From NCBI RefSeq assembly GCF_025421775.1, contig NZ_JAOEFX010000003.1, forward strand, positions 186,001 to 250,000: a DNA stretch of 64,000 nt, in the 5' to 3' direction. The stretch's first letter is position 1, and the number at the start of each line of letters is the position of its first letter. This document shows positions 1 through 8,755 of the stretch, one piece after another. Below the pieces are notes generated by a model. That model was not told the origin of the DNA. It was given only the letters and a program-made list of their open reading frames with translations, and made no database searches. The position numbers and the translations under genes were made by a program. The stretch comes from Paenarthrobacter aurescens. Lineage in GTDB: Bacteria; Actinomycetota; Actinomycetes; Actinomycetales; Micrococcaceae.

Positions 1-1
1 T

Positions 2-115
2 TCCCCAGTAGACAGGGTCATCGCCAACTTTTTCCTGGGGATCATGAAACCGCCGTGCCCCACCAAATTCTTCACATCCGAAACAGAAGCGTTGGAGTGG
101 CTGGCGGAGGCATAG
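2..115 (+). CDS. STAS/SEC14-like domain protein, C-terminal fragment
   Basis: Only the last 37 codons lie in the window, and the gene enters from the left edge. The readable end contains ANFFLGIMKPPCPTKFF and closes with an acidic, Trp-containing helix (ETEALEWLAEA) before a TAG stop. This ending resembles the C-terminus of small Arthrobacter proteins annotated as STAS/SEC14 (DUF7793-type) domain proteins, where the same FF-x-S-x-x-E-A-L-x-W pattern occurs. The assignment rests on remembered family resemblance. No function is proposed beyond a possible regulatory or lipid-binding fold. Confidence 0.55.
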   Translation, partial: SPVDRVIANFFLGIMKPPCPTKFFTSETEALEWLAEA

Positions 116-134
116 CGCCACCTATATTTGGAGA

Positions 135-944
135 ATGTTCTCCGCATTGAGGAAGTACCTGCTGATTCCACGGCTCATCAGGCTTTCTTCCGCCGCCCCG
201 AAGGACCCTCGCACGGCGTGGGACCAGTTCTGGGGCAACATCCGCTCAACCGGGGCTACGGGCGACGTCCTGTGGGACTCGGGCAGTGACCACGAACTGA
301 ACGGCTACCTGCCCAAATTGGCGCAGTTGGACCCGGGGTTGCCGGTGGTGGACGTGGGCTGCGGCAACGGCAGCTTTACCCGCCTGCTGGCGCAGCGCTT
401 CCCCCACGCGCTGGGGCTCGATTACTCGGCAAACGCCGTGGAGCGTGCCCGGCTGGAGTCATCAGAGATCACAAACGCGTCATTTGCCGTGTGTGACATG
501 ACGGGACCCGACGCTGCCCGGACCGTCGCGACGGCACTCGAAGCGGCCGGTTGGACAGGGGACGCGAACGTTTTCATCCGCGGTGTTTTGCACGTGCTGG
601 ACCGTAGCGGCCGCTCAGCATTGGCTGCGAACCTGCTGCCCGTCGTCGGGTCCCGAGGAAGCGTGTTCCTGGCCGAAACCAACTTCCCCGGGACACCAGT
701 GGACTACGTCAGCCACCTCGGCGCCACACGTGATTCCATCCCCGGCCCGCTTGAGTGGGCCATCCGGGGGCTGCCCATGCCGGGCCGTTTCGGGGCCGGG
801 CAACGGGCCAAGGCCTTCCCGACGGCGGCCTGGAACCTCATGGAGGAAGGCGCGGCGAGCATTGAGACGCGCCCGCTCAGCAACCCCTCTGCCCCCGATG
901 TGATACCGGGCTACTACGCGCTGCTCCGGGCCCGCCAGCGCTGA
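135..944 (+). CDS. class I SAM-dependent methyltransferase
   Basis: A 269-residue protein with a Rossmann-type SAM site: motif I VDVGCGNGSF at about residues 72-81, followed by an acidic strand end (LGLDYS) expected to hold the SAM ribose. The later fold is consistent with a small-molecule or lipid methyltransferase, and the substrate cannot be told. There is no signal peptide. No Shine-Dalgarno stands at a useful distance, but TATATT at 123-128 lies six bases before the ATG, so a leaderless transcript is likely and supports this start. The next gene is convergent, and a long inverted repeat fills the whole gap between the two stops. Confidence 0.8.
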   Translation: MFSALRKYLLIPRLIRLSSAAPKDPRTAWDQFWGNIRSTGATGDVLWDSGSDHELNGYLPKLAQLDPGLPVVDVGCGNGSFTRLLAQRFPHALGLDYSANAVERARLESSEITNASFAVCDMTGPDAARTVATALEAAGWTGDANVFIRGVLHVLDRSGRSALAANLLPVVGSRGSVFLAETNFPGTPVDYVSHLGATRDSIPGPLEWAIRGLPMPGRFGAGQRAKAFPTAAWNLMEEGAASIETRPLSNPSAPDVIPGYYALLRARQR

Positions 945-1007
945 GAGTTTTTGTACAGCTAATGCCCTCAAAAGGCCTTCATGAGGTCATCTGCTGTACA
1001 AAAACTC
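945..1007. terminator. Bidirectional hairpin between convergent genes (REP-like)
   Basis: A perfect 15-bp inverted repeat (GAGTTTTTGTACAGC at 945-959 and its complement at 993-1007) encloses a second, shorter pair (CCTCA at 966-970 with TGAGG at 982-986). It begins at the base after one stop and ends at the base before the other. The run of T/A in the outer arm gives a U-tract in both directions. A bidirectional terminator is the simplest reading. The nested layout also resembles repetitive extragenic palindromes, but only this copy is seen in the window. Confidence 0.75.
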
Positions 1008-3227
1008 CTACTTCAGGCCGGCTCCCGGCAGGAGTTCCGTGGCACCAACGGAGTCGGCCACGAACGCGTAGTCCCATGCCCGCTCCCGCCACTGAACGTA
1101 CCGGCCCGACGCGCCGCCGTGGCCGCCGTCCATTTCGATCTTCATGACGATGGGCTCTGCCCCTGTGGATACGGAGCGCAGCGCCTGGACCCACTTGGCC
1201 GGCTCGACGTACAGCACACGGGTGTCGTTGAAGGACGTCACCGCAGCGATCTTGGGGTAGGCCACTGCCTCCACATTCTCGTACGGGGTGTAGGACTTCA
1301 TGTAGGCGTAGACCTCGGGGTCCGTGATCGGGTTGCCCCATTCCTCCCATTCCAATGCGGACAGGGGCAGCTCGGGATCCAGGATGGTGGTCAGTGCGTC
1401 CACGAAGGGCACCTGTGCCACCACGGCAGCATACTTCTCCGGGGCCATGTTGGTGATGGCACCCATGAGCAGGCCGCCGGCGGAACCACCCATCGCAGCG
1501 ATACGGGCGGGGTCTGTCCATCCCGATCCAGCCAGCCAATCCGTGGCCGCAATGAAGTCCGTGAACGTGTTTTTCTTGGTGAGTTTCTTGCCGTCCTCGT
1601 ACCACTGGCGGCCCAATTCGCCGCCGCCCCGGATGTGGGCGATCACCATGACGATGCCGCGGTCCAGGAGGGACAAGCGGGCCACGCCGAACCCCGGATC
1701 CATGCTCATCTCGTACGAGCCATAGCCGTACACCAGCCCTGCGCCCGTGCCGTCCTGCTGCACCGACGCGTGGCGCAGCACTGACAGCGGGACCCGGGTG
1801 CCGTCGTCGGCCGTTGCCCATTCACGGGTGGCGACGTAGTCCGCCGCGGAGTAGCCGCCAAGGACCGGGCTCTCCTTGCGCAGCAGCAGCTGGCCGGCCG
1901 GAAGTTCCGCGGTGGGCAATACGAAGTCGTAGACGCGCGACGGAGTGAAGTAAGAGGTGTAGCCCATGCGGATGACGGGGGCCTCGTAGTCGGAACCGGA
2001 TACGCCGGCGGTATAGAGCTCCTCGTCGAAGGCAGGCTCAACGGGAACGCCCTGGGCCGCAGTGCCCATGCCCGCCAGTGGCAGCACCTGCACCCGCTCG
2101 ATGGTGTCCTTGCGGACGGACAGCACCAGGTGCGTGGACGTCACGCCAGCGCCGTTGACGCGCACGTCATCGGAATGCCCGACGACGGTCCGCCAGTCCT
2201 GCTCTGCCAGCGGCTTAGCGATTTCGGCCGGGTCCACCAGGCTCACCATCGAGTTGATGGCGTCCTTGTTATGGGTCAGGAGAAGGGTCTCCTTGCCGTC
2301 CAGGAGGAAGGGCTCAGCCTCGTAGAGGACGTGGTGGTCGCGGGAAATGACGGTGCTGAGGCCGGCGTCGTAGTCGTCGAAGCGGAGCAGCCTGGTTTCA
2401 CTGAACTCGGAGCAACCGATGCTGAGCACCAGATGACGGCGGTCGGCGGAGAGATCGAAGCCCAGCCACATGGCGACGTCGTCCTCCTGGTAAAGGACCT
2501 CATCCTCGCTGACCGGCGTGCCCAGGACGTGGGCTTTCACCTGGTAGGGCCGCCATGAATCGTCCACCACGGTGTAGAAGAGGCGGCTGCCGTCCGGGGA
2601 GAATGCCACCCCATAGAAGATGTCCTCGATGACGTCCGGGAGGAGCTGGCCGGTGCGCAAGTCCTTGATCCGGAGGGTGAATCGTTCGTCGCCGGAGTTG
2701 TCTACTGCGTAGGCGTAGAGGTTGCCGTCCACGGTCACCGCAACGCCACCCACACTGAAGAAGGGCTGGCCTTCGGCTTCAACATTGCCGTCCAGCAGCA
2801 CTTCTTCGCCGGGAAGCCCAACGCCTGCTTCCACCGATGGGGGAGTCCAGTCCGCCACAGGATCGCCGGTGTCCTGGGCCAGGACACGGCACTGGATGCT
2901 GTACTCCTTGCCCTCCACGGAACGGCTGTAATACCACCAGCCATCTTTGCGGCCAGGCACGGACAAATCCGTTTCCTGCGTGCGGCCCTTGATCTCCTGG
3001 AACATCGCCTCCCTCAATGGTTCCTGATGCGCGGTGACTGCCTCCTGGTAGGCATTCTCTGCTTTGAGGTGGTCCACAACCTCGGCCGATTCCTTGTTCC
3101 TTAGCCACTCGTAGTTGTCCACAAAGACATCGCCGTGGTGTTCGCGGCGGGTGGGTACCAGTTTGGCGACGGGAGGCTTGACTGCTGATTCCGTGGCAGT
3201 GGCGGGCGGGGAGGAAATGTGGCTCAT
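1008..3227 (-). CDS. ptrB: S9A prolyl oligopeptidase family protein (oligopeptidase B, protease II)
   Basis: A 739-residue serine peptidase of family S9A. The N-terminal part is a seven-bladed beta-propeller and the C-terminal third an alpha/beta-hydrolase. The nucleophile sits in MGGSAGGLLMG (Ser about 580), the acid in SFNDTRV (Asp about 668) and the His in MDGGHGG (about 702). In characterised oligopeptidase B these residues cleave short peptides after basic residues in the cytoplasm. No signal peptide is visible. The length fits the family (about 690-740), with a slightly longer, low-complexity N-terminus. It is transcribed alone, divergent from the glycan operon and convergent with the methyltransferase gene. 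Confidence 0.9.
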   Translation of the reverse strand: MSHISSPPATATESAVKPPVAKLVPTRREHHGDVFVDNYEWLRNKESAEVVDHLKAENAYQEAVTAHQEPLREAMFQEIKGRTQETDLSVPGRKDGWWYYSRSVEGKEYSIQCRVLAQDTGDPVADWTPPSVEAGVGLPGEEVLLDGNVEAEGQPFFSVGGVAVTVDGNLYAYAVDNSGDERFTLRIKDLRTGQLLPDVIEDIFYGVAFSPDGSRLFYTVVDDSWRPYQVKAHVLGTPVSEDEVLYQEDDVAMWLGFDLSADRRHLVLSIGCSEFSETRLLRFDDYDAGLSTVISRDHHVLYEAEPFLLDGKETLLLTHNKDAINSMVSLVDPAEIAKPLAEQDWRTVVGHSDDVRVNGAGVTSTHLVLSVRKDTIERVQVLPLAGMGTAAQGVPVEPAFDEELYTAGVSGSDYEAPVIRMGYTSYFTPSRVYDFVLPTAELPAGQLLLRKESPVLGGYSAADYVATREWATADDGTRVPLSVLRHASVQQDGTGAGLVYGYGSYEMSMDPGFGVARLSLLDRGIVMVIAHIRGGGELGRQWYEDGKKLTKKNTFTDFIAATDWLAGSGWTDPARIAAMGGSAGGLLMGAITNMAPEKYAAVVAQVPFVDALTTILDPELPLSALEWEEWGNPITDPEVYAYMKSYTPYENVEAVAYPKIAAVTSFNDTRVLYVEPAKWVQALRSVSTGAEPIVMKIEMDGGHGGASGRYVQWRERAWDYAFVADSVGATELLPGAGLK

Positions 3228-3350
3228 GTGGTCACTCTATCGACGCGTCCAGACACCGAACCAGCAATTTCGCTCAGAGCGCCGGGAACAGTCCGCCGTA
3301 GTGATAGCTCCGCATGACTTGAAGCGGAGCGTCGGGATTGGCGTCATGAC

Positions 3351-3377
3351 TTGCGCGTTACCCGCACTGCTTATAAG
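3351..3377 (+). promoter_or_regulatory. Candidate promoter of the glycan operon
   Basis: TTGCGC (3351-3356) and TATAAG (3372-3377) are 15-16 bases apart, which puts a start near 3384 and gives a 5' UTR of about 36 bases before the ATG at 3420. A perfect 7-bp inverted repeat (GCTCCGC at 3307-3313 with GCGGAGC at 3324-3330) lies just upstream, between this promoter and the divergent protease gene, and may be an operator. Spacing is slightly short, so confidence is moderate. Confidence 0.4.
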
Positions 3378-3419
3378 CGAGCACAATTTCGTACCGTTCC
3401 CGGATATTTGGAGGCTCAG

Positions 3420-4238
3420 ATGGTTCCGCTTGCATCGCAGAGTGAGCACATGAGTAAAAGCAGCGTGGACATAGGTAGGAGAGGGAGTCTTCAGGCACGC
3501 GGACATCTGGACTCCATGCGCCGTTCCACGGTGGATCTTGAGGTTGTTATTCCGGCCTACAACGAGGCCACCAGGATTGCGGGCACCTTGACGCAGACTG
3601 TCGATTTCCTGGCCGGCCAGCCCTGGTCATCCCGCATTGTGGTGGTAGACAACGGCAGCGTGGACGAGACCGCAGCGGTGGTCCGCCGGATCTCCCGGGA
3701 GAAAGGGGACGACGTACCAATTTCCGTGGTGGGGTGCTCCCTCCGCGGGAAGGGAGCGGCAGTTCGGCGCGGCCTCCTGAGCGGCACGTCCCGGTTCACT
3801 GGCTTCTTCGATGCAGACCTCGCCACGCCTGTGGAAACGCTCACGGAGGCCATGACCTACCTTTCCGACGGAGCAGCAGCGGTCATCGCATCCCGTCACG
3901 CTCCCGGTTCCAGGTTCGTCCGGCCCCAACAACTCGGACGGCGCGTGGGTGGCAAGGCTTTCCGGGTGCTCACCAGATCCAAAGTCAAAGGCATCCAGGA
4001 CACCCAGTGCGGCTTCAAGTTCTTCGAACGCGATGCCCTCACTGCTGCCATGGTGCAGTGCCGCAGCACAGGGTTCGCCTTCGACGTTGAGCTGCTTCTT
4101 CGGCTTCAGGACAACGACGCCAGCATTATCGAACTGCCAGTGGCATGGACGGACGGAGCCAAGTCGACGTTCCGCCCCTTTCAGGACGGAGTCGCCAGCT
4201 TCGCTTCGGTGATCCAACTTCAGAAAGCAACCCCATGA
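3420..4238 (+). CDS. Glycosyltransferase family 2 (dolichyl-phosphate-sugar synthase-like)
   Basis: A 272-residue GT-A enzyme. It has the N-terminal nucleotide-sugar motif VVIPAYNEATRI, a VVDNGSVDET acidic loop, and FFDADLATP, a DxD-like metal site. This arrangement is typical of polyprenyl-phosphate glucose/mannose synthases, which load a sugar onto a lipid carrier at the membrane. The later GT-C domain in the operon would need such a lipid-linked donor. The ATG at 3420 is preceded by GGAGG at a five-base distance; an upstream in-frame TTG at 3351 lies inside the proposed promoter and is rejected. It overlaps the next gene by four bases (ATGA), so translation is probably coupled. Confidence 0.85.
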   Translation: MVPLASQSEHMSKSSVDIGRRGSLQARGHLDSMRRSTVDLEVVIPAYNEATRIAGTLTQTVDFLAGQPWSSRIVVVDNGSVDETAAVVRRISREKGDDVPISVVGCSLRGKGAAVRRGLLSGTSRFTGFFDADLATPVETLTEAMTYLSDGAAAVIASRHAPGSRFVRPQQLGRRVGGKAFRVLTRSKVKGIQDTQCGFKFFERDALTAAMVQCRSTGFAFDVELLLRLQDNDASIIELPVAWTDGAKSTFRPFQDGVASFASVIQLQKATP

Positions 4239-5677
4239 CTTATGCCCTGCCTGACCTGAATTCCCCGAACCACCTCGCTGGAAAGCACGTGCTGGTCCTG
4301 AACTGGCGCGACGTCAAGCACTCTAATGCTGGCGGAGCGGAGCAGTACATGCATGAGATCTCCAAAAGGTGGGTCCAAAGCGGGGTTCAGGTCACGTGGT
4401 TCACAGGCCGTGACGCCGGCCAGCCGGCCGAGGACGTCATCGACGGCGTCCGCATCCTGCGTGCTGGTGGCGCGCTGTCAATCTACGGACATTCTGCGCT
4501 CCGTCTCTTGAGGACAAGCGGGCAGTTTGATGCCGTGGTGGATTGCCAGAACGGGATTCCGTTCTTCTCGCCTTTGTTCCTGCCCCGGGACATCCCGATC
4601 GTTCAATTGGTACACCACGTCCACCAGGAGCAGTTCCGTACCAGGTTCTCGCCCCCATTGGCCGCTATAGGGCGGTTCCTGGAAAGCTCGGGAGCCAAAA
4701 CGGTCTACGGGCAACGCTCCTTGGTGGCCGTGTCACCTTCCACGCGCTTGGAACTTCGAAGGCTCGGCTTCTCGGGTCCTATCCATGTTGTGCCCAACGG
4801 AACCTCGGCCATTCCCCCGGTGGTGAATCCCCGCGCGGTGCAGCCGACCATCGCCGTCGTCAGCCGGTTGGTACCCCACAAAAGGCTGGACCTGCTGCTG
4901 GGACAGTTCGCTGTGGCTGCGCGCACTGTTCCAAGACTGCGGATGGACATCGTGGGCGACGGCCCGGAAGGGGTCCGCCTGCAGCAGCTCGCCATGGACC
5001 TCGGACTGGACCACGCAGTGACATTCCATGGCTACCAGCCCAACGAGGTCCGCGACGAGTTGCTGAGCCGGGCTTGGTTGACGGCTTCCACCTCAGCCTC
5101 GGAGGGCTGGGGCTGCTCGGTGATCGAAGCCGCGGCGTGGGGCGTGCCTTGCCTGGCCTTGCGTGTTCCGGGCATTCGGGACTCCGTGGTCGATGGCAGG
5201 ACCGGCTGGCTCGTGGACACACCCGCGGAATTGGGCACCGCCATGGTTGAGGCCCTCACCGCAATGAGTGAACCGGACGCTGCAAGGAATGTCTCGGTGG
5301 AGTGCCGGGAGTGGGCCGGCCACTTCAGCTGGGACCGTAGCACCAGGCTGCTCACTGGAGTGCTGATGGAGGAAGAGAGGATACGTCGGGAGGGCGGGGA
5401 TCCGCGTTCCCGCCACTCAGATCTGTCCACCCTGGTGCGCTTCGAGTTGCCGGAAGGCGCCGATCTGCCGTCCATCCTGCGCCGCACGGATGAAGTTGCC
5501 GGCACTGATGATGGATACGTCTCGGTATTGATGAAGGGTCGTGACGAATTCGAGGCCTTCGCTGCCATGCAGAAGATCGGCGTGCCGGCCGCGGAACTCC
5601 GTTCCGCCGGACGCACCGTGTTGCTGGCTGGTCCCGGCAGCGCCTTCGCTCCAGCCGACGCCCTTGACGGCCCGTAG
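4235..5677 (+). CDS. Glycosyltransferase family 4
   Basis: A 480-residue GT-B glycosyltransferase. The N-terminal half has the acceptor-side pattern NAGGAEQYMHEISKRW, and the C-terminal half has VVSRLVPHKRLDLLL, a typical GT1/GT4 donor-domain start, followed by DIVGDGPEG and the SEGWGCSVIEAAAWG region that binds the nucleotide sugar. About 90 residues follow the catalytic core and contain no recognisable domain. The start overlaps the previous stop (ATGA). It probably adds mannose, glucose or a similar sugar to a lipid- or polymer-bound acceptor at the cytoplasmic face. The exact sugar is unknown. Confidence 0.85.
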   Translation: MTYALPDLNSPNHLAGKHVLVLNWRDVKHSNAGGAEQYMHEISKRWVQSGVQVTWFTGRDAGQPAEDVIDGVRILRAGGALSIYGHSALRLLRTSGQFDAVVDCQNGIPFFSPLFLPRDIPIVQLVHHVHQEQFRTRFSPPLAAIGRFLESSGAKTVYGQRSLVAVSPSTRLELRRLGFSGPIHVVPNGTSAIPPVVNPRAVQPTIAVVSRLVPHKRLDLLLGQFAVAARTVPRLRMDIVGDGPEGVRLQQLAMDLGLDHAVTFHGYQPNEVRDELLSRAWLTASTSASEGWGCSVIEAAAWGVPCLALRVPGIRDSVVDGRTGWLVDTPAELGTAMVEALTAMSEPDAARNVSVECREWAGHFSWDRSTRLLTGVLMEEERIRREGGDPRSRHSDLSTLVRFELPEGADLPSILRRTDEVAGTDDGYVSVLMKGRDEFEAFAAMQKIGVPAAELRSAGRTVLLAGPGSAFAPADALDGP

Positions 5678-5711
5678 CGGTAGTTCAACGGTGAATCCAT
5701 CCCAGGAAACA

Positions 5712-8700
5712 ATGACCTTGGCCGTGAGGGAAAGACCCCGGGTTAAGCGCATGGCTCCGGAACACGACGCAAAAATCGCCAAAAACAGCGGCTTCCTCGC
5801 CGTGTCCGCAGGAGTAGTCGGAGTGATGAGCTACGCCTGCACTCTCCTCATGGCCAACATGCTGGGTACGGCGGACTACACGATGTTCGCCGCCGCGGCG
5901 ATGATCCTGGGAGTCGTGGGAATCGTTGCCAACGCTCTGGTTCCGCTTCCCCTCTCACATGTCGTAGCCGCACACCCGGAAGGATCTGACGAGCGGCGGA
6001 ACGGTGTTGCCTTCGCCGTTTTTGTGTCCTGCCTTGCGGGAATTGCCGCGGCGATCATTGCAGGCAGCGTGACCCTGGCGCTCGCCAACCCAGCCTTGGC
6101 CGGAGTGGTGGCGCTGGCAGCCTTTGTCATCTTCGTGGCCAATGCACCTGCCGGCTGGTTGCAGGGCGAACTCCGCTTCACCTGGTACGCCATTTCCACC
6201 ATCGGCGAGGTTCTCCTCAGGCTCGTCTTCAGTCTGCTGGTGATTGTGATGGCCTGGGGTGCCGGGGGTGCGGTCTTCGGTTTCGTGGTGGGGTGCCTTG
6301 CGCCGTTGGTAGTGCCGTGGTCCTTCTATCAGGACCTACGATGGCGGCCGCGGGTTTTGCTGGAGAAATGGCGATGGGCCGAGACCAGCGATATCGCCTC
6401 CGTTCTCTGTGTTGTCTCAGTGCTGGTGGGCATCGACGTGGTGGTAGTGGGATTCCTGGACAATGGTTCTCCTGCGGCTGCAGGTTTCCAGGCGCTTGCC
6501 ACCATCGCCAAGGGGCCTGTCTACGTGGCGGCCGGCACAGCATTGGTGGCTTTTCCCTTGCTGCGCACACCCGGTGCCAAGGCAGGGGAGGTTCTTGGCG
6601 CTGCCTTTGCTGCCTTTGGCCAGCTTGCCGTGGTGGCCTTCGCCATCATCGCCACTGCGCCACCGCTCATGGCTGGACTGATCGTTCCGCAGAAGTATCA
6701 CGGCTCCCTGGGGCTCCTGCCGTGGTTGGCTGCCTCGGGCCTGGGCTACGCGGTCCTGATGGCCCTTTCCACCGTTCTCCTTGCCTTGCGGGCCTATCGC
6801 CGGTGCCAGATCGGCCTCGCCTGCGCCTGCGTCCTGGTGGTGGGCGGCCTGTGGCTCGGTTGGCAGCTGAATGCCGTCACCGGCATGGCTGTGGGCTCCG
6901 CAGCAGGCGCCGTCCTGGCGGGCTTGGTTCTGGCGGTGCTGGCGCGACCCGTCCTGGTGGCAGCACACCCAGGCAGGGGAGCCGGCCCGTTCCTGGTTCT
7001 GGCCTGCGTCCTGATAGTGGCATTGGCGGTGGCCGCCCACCTGCAGCCCCTCGCCTGGCTAACCTTGGCCGCTGTCAGTGGTCTGGCGGTCCTCGCCCAT
7101 CAACGCGGCCTGCTGCCGCACAGAAACGACTTCAGAATTCGACGACGACGACGGCAGGCTGGCACCTCCGGCGAAACTACCCGCCGCCGGGTCAGGTTCG
7201 AAGCACCTTCAACGAGCCCACGGGCCAGTTGGGTCGCGCGGGCGCTATCGGGCAACTTGACCGCATTTATCGTGGTGGTTGCCGGCGCCTTCGGCGTCCG
7301 CGCGCTTGGGCTTGAGCGGGGCTTCGAACTGTGGGTGGACGAATTGTTGTATGTCCGACTCGGTGAATCCGTCAGCGCCGGAGAATTCCCAACCTTGCCT
7401 GATGGGCCGTTCTTCCTCCACCCGCCGGGGTACTTTCTGCTGGAAGCCGGGGTCATCAAGATTTTCGGAATCACCGGCGAGATCATCGAGGTGACGCTCC
7501 AACTGCGCTGGCTCAACGGCGTGATGGGTGCCCTGACCGTAGGACTTGGTTTCCTGCTGGTGCGCAAGCTGGCCACTCCCACTGCCGCGTGGCTCGCTGC
7601 CGTGCTCTTGGCCTTCGAACCATTCATCCTGAGGAACAACAGCCATGCGTTCCTTGAAACCTCGGCCATGGTGCCGGGGCTGGCAGGATTGTTGCTTCTG
7701 GTGGACCACCGGCAGCCACAGAGCAAACTGCGTTCGTTCCTGCGGCTGGCAACAGCCGGACTACTGCTTGGCTACTCCATCCTCTGCAAGGACTTCTTTT
7801 TCATCAGCACCGTTGCACCGGTACTTGCGGCCATCGTGTGGAAGAGAACAGTCCCTTGGCGTAAGGGACTCGTAGTAGCAGCCTCCGGCTTCGTGCCCTA
7901 CGTGATCTACCTGATTGTGGTGGCCGCCCATGGTCACTTCCCCAGCTGGGTGTGGGCCAAGAGCAACGGGCTGCTGCGCATGTCGGGTGTAGAGAAGACC
8001 ACTGGCTTCACGTCCGAGGGCTCACCGAGCATCGTTTCCCGGCTGATCGAGCAGAGCGGACACTTCGGTACCAGCTATATCCTCCTGGGTTTGTGCCCAG
8101 TGGTGGGCTTACTGCTGTGTTTCAGCTACCACGCCGGGCGGCGTCTCATCGGGCTGGGAGGCTTGGCACTCGGAGCTGCCGGTGCTTACAGCGCCGTGTT
8201 CGGTACGTTTGAGGAACAGTACGGATACGGCGTCATGGTGTTCGGTGTGATTTGTTCGGTCCTGGTGGTGGTGGAACTCCGGGAGAGGTACCCCAAGGGC
8301 CGCAAAGCACTTGCCGTCGTCAGTGTGATCTACGTGGCGTTGACCATGGTGCTGGGAATCCGCACCGCACTGACGGTGGACAACGGCTTTGTCCAGGCCA
8401 ATGACTGGGTGCAGGCCAATCTGCCTGCCGGTGCGCGGATCAGTGTCACCAACAGCACGGGTCACTTCGCCTATATGCATGATCCCCGGTTTGGTATTTG
8501 GCCGTCGGCGCCGCTGATGAAAGAGCAAGGGGTGAGTTACATCCTCACCCAGTCGAAGCCCACCAGCCAAGGCTATGGCTACGCTAACCCCAGCATGCTG
8601 GCGTGGTTGAAGGACCATGCATCTCCCATGGTCACAGCACTTGGCCCCACTAACGGCGAAACCACCATTTGGTACGTGGATCCCGCTGCTCTCGATGCAG

Positions 8701-8753
8701 CGGCCGCGGCCAACGTTGGGGTGCCCCACAAGGACTACGGGACGGAACGGTAG
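5712..8753 (+). CDS. Fusion protein: polysaccharide flippase (Wzx-like) and GT-C glycosyltransferase (GT39-like)
   Basis: A 1013-residue membrane protein with two separable halves. Residues about 20-465 carry some 12-14 hydrophobic helices in the pattern of MATE/Wzx-type polysaccharide transporters. An Arg-rich linker follows at about 470-515 (RIRRRRR, TTRRRVR). Residues about 520-1013 resemble ArnT/PMT-type GT-C enzymes, with the acidic loop motif LWVDELLY at about 540 and FLHPPGYFLLEAG after it. The family logic is that a flippase moves a lipid-linked sugar outward and a GT-C enzyme uses polyprenyl-phosphate sugars outside. The ATG at 5712 has AGGAAA upstream; reading further upstream would overlap the preceding GT4 gene in another frame. 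Confidence 0.8.
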   Translation: MTLAVRERPRVKRMAPEHDAKIAKNSGFLAVSAGVVGVMSYACTLLMANMLGTADYTMFAAAAMILGVVGIVANALVPLPLSHVVAAHPEGSDERRNGVAFAVFVSCLAGIAAAIIAGSVTLALANPALAGVVALAAFVIFVANAPAGWLQGELRFTWYAISTIGEVLLRLVFSLLVIVMAWGAGGAVFGFVVGCLAPLVVPWSFYQDLRWRPRVLLEKWRWAETSDIASVLCVVSVLVGIDVVVVGFLDNGSPAAAGFQALATIAKGPVYVAAGTALVAFPLLRTPGAKAGEVLGAAFAAFGQLAVVAFAIIATAPPLMAGLIVPQKYHGSLGLLPWLAASGLGYAVLMALSTVLLALRAYRRCQIGLACACVLVVGGLWLGWQLNAVTGMAVGSAAGAVLAGLVLAVLARPVLVAAHPGRGAGPFLVLACVLIVALAVAAHLQPLAWLTLAAVSGLAVLAHQRGLLPHRNDFRIRRRRRQAGTSGETTRRRVRFEAPSTSPRASWVARALSGNLTAFIVVVAGAFGVRALGLERGFELWVDELLYVRLGESVSAGEFPTLPDGPFFLHPPGYFLLEAGVIKIFGITGEIIEVTLQLRWLNGVMGALTVGLGFLLVRKLATPTAAWLAAVLLAFEPFILRNNSHAFLETSAMVPGLAGLLLLVDHRQPQSKLRSFLRLATAGLLLGYSILCKDFFFISTVAPVLAAIVWKRTVPWRKGLVVAASGFVPYVIYLIVVAAHGHFPSWVWAKSNGLLRMSGVEKTTGFTSEGSPSIVSRLIEQSGHFGTSYILLGLCPVVGLLLCFSYHAGRRLIGLGGLALGAAGAYSAVFGTFEEQYGYGVMVFGVICSVLVVVELRERYPKGRKALAVVSVIYVALTMVLGIRTALTVDNGFVQANDWVQANLPAGARISVTNSTGHFAYMHDPRFGIWPSAPLMKEQGVSYILTQSKPTSQGYGYANPSMLAWLKDHASPMVTALGPTNGETTIWYVDPAALDAAAAANVGVPHKDYGTER

Positions 8754-8755
8754 CA

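Noticed and set aside
5541..5711. A longer N-terminus for the flippase/GT-C fusion
   Set aside because: It lies within the preceding GT4 gene and is Pro/Arg-rich; the ATG at 5712 has a proper ribosome site.
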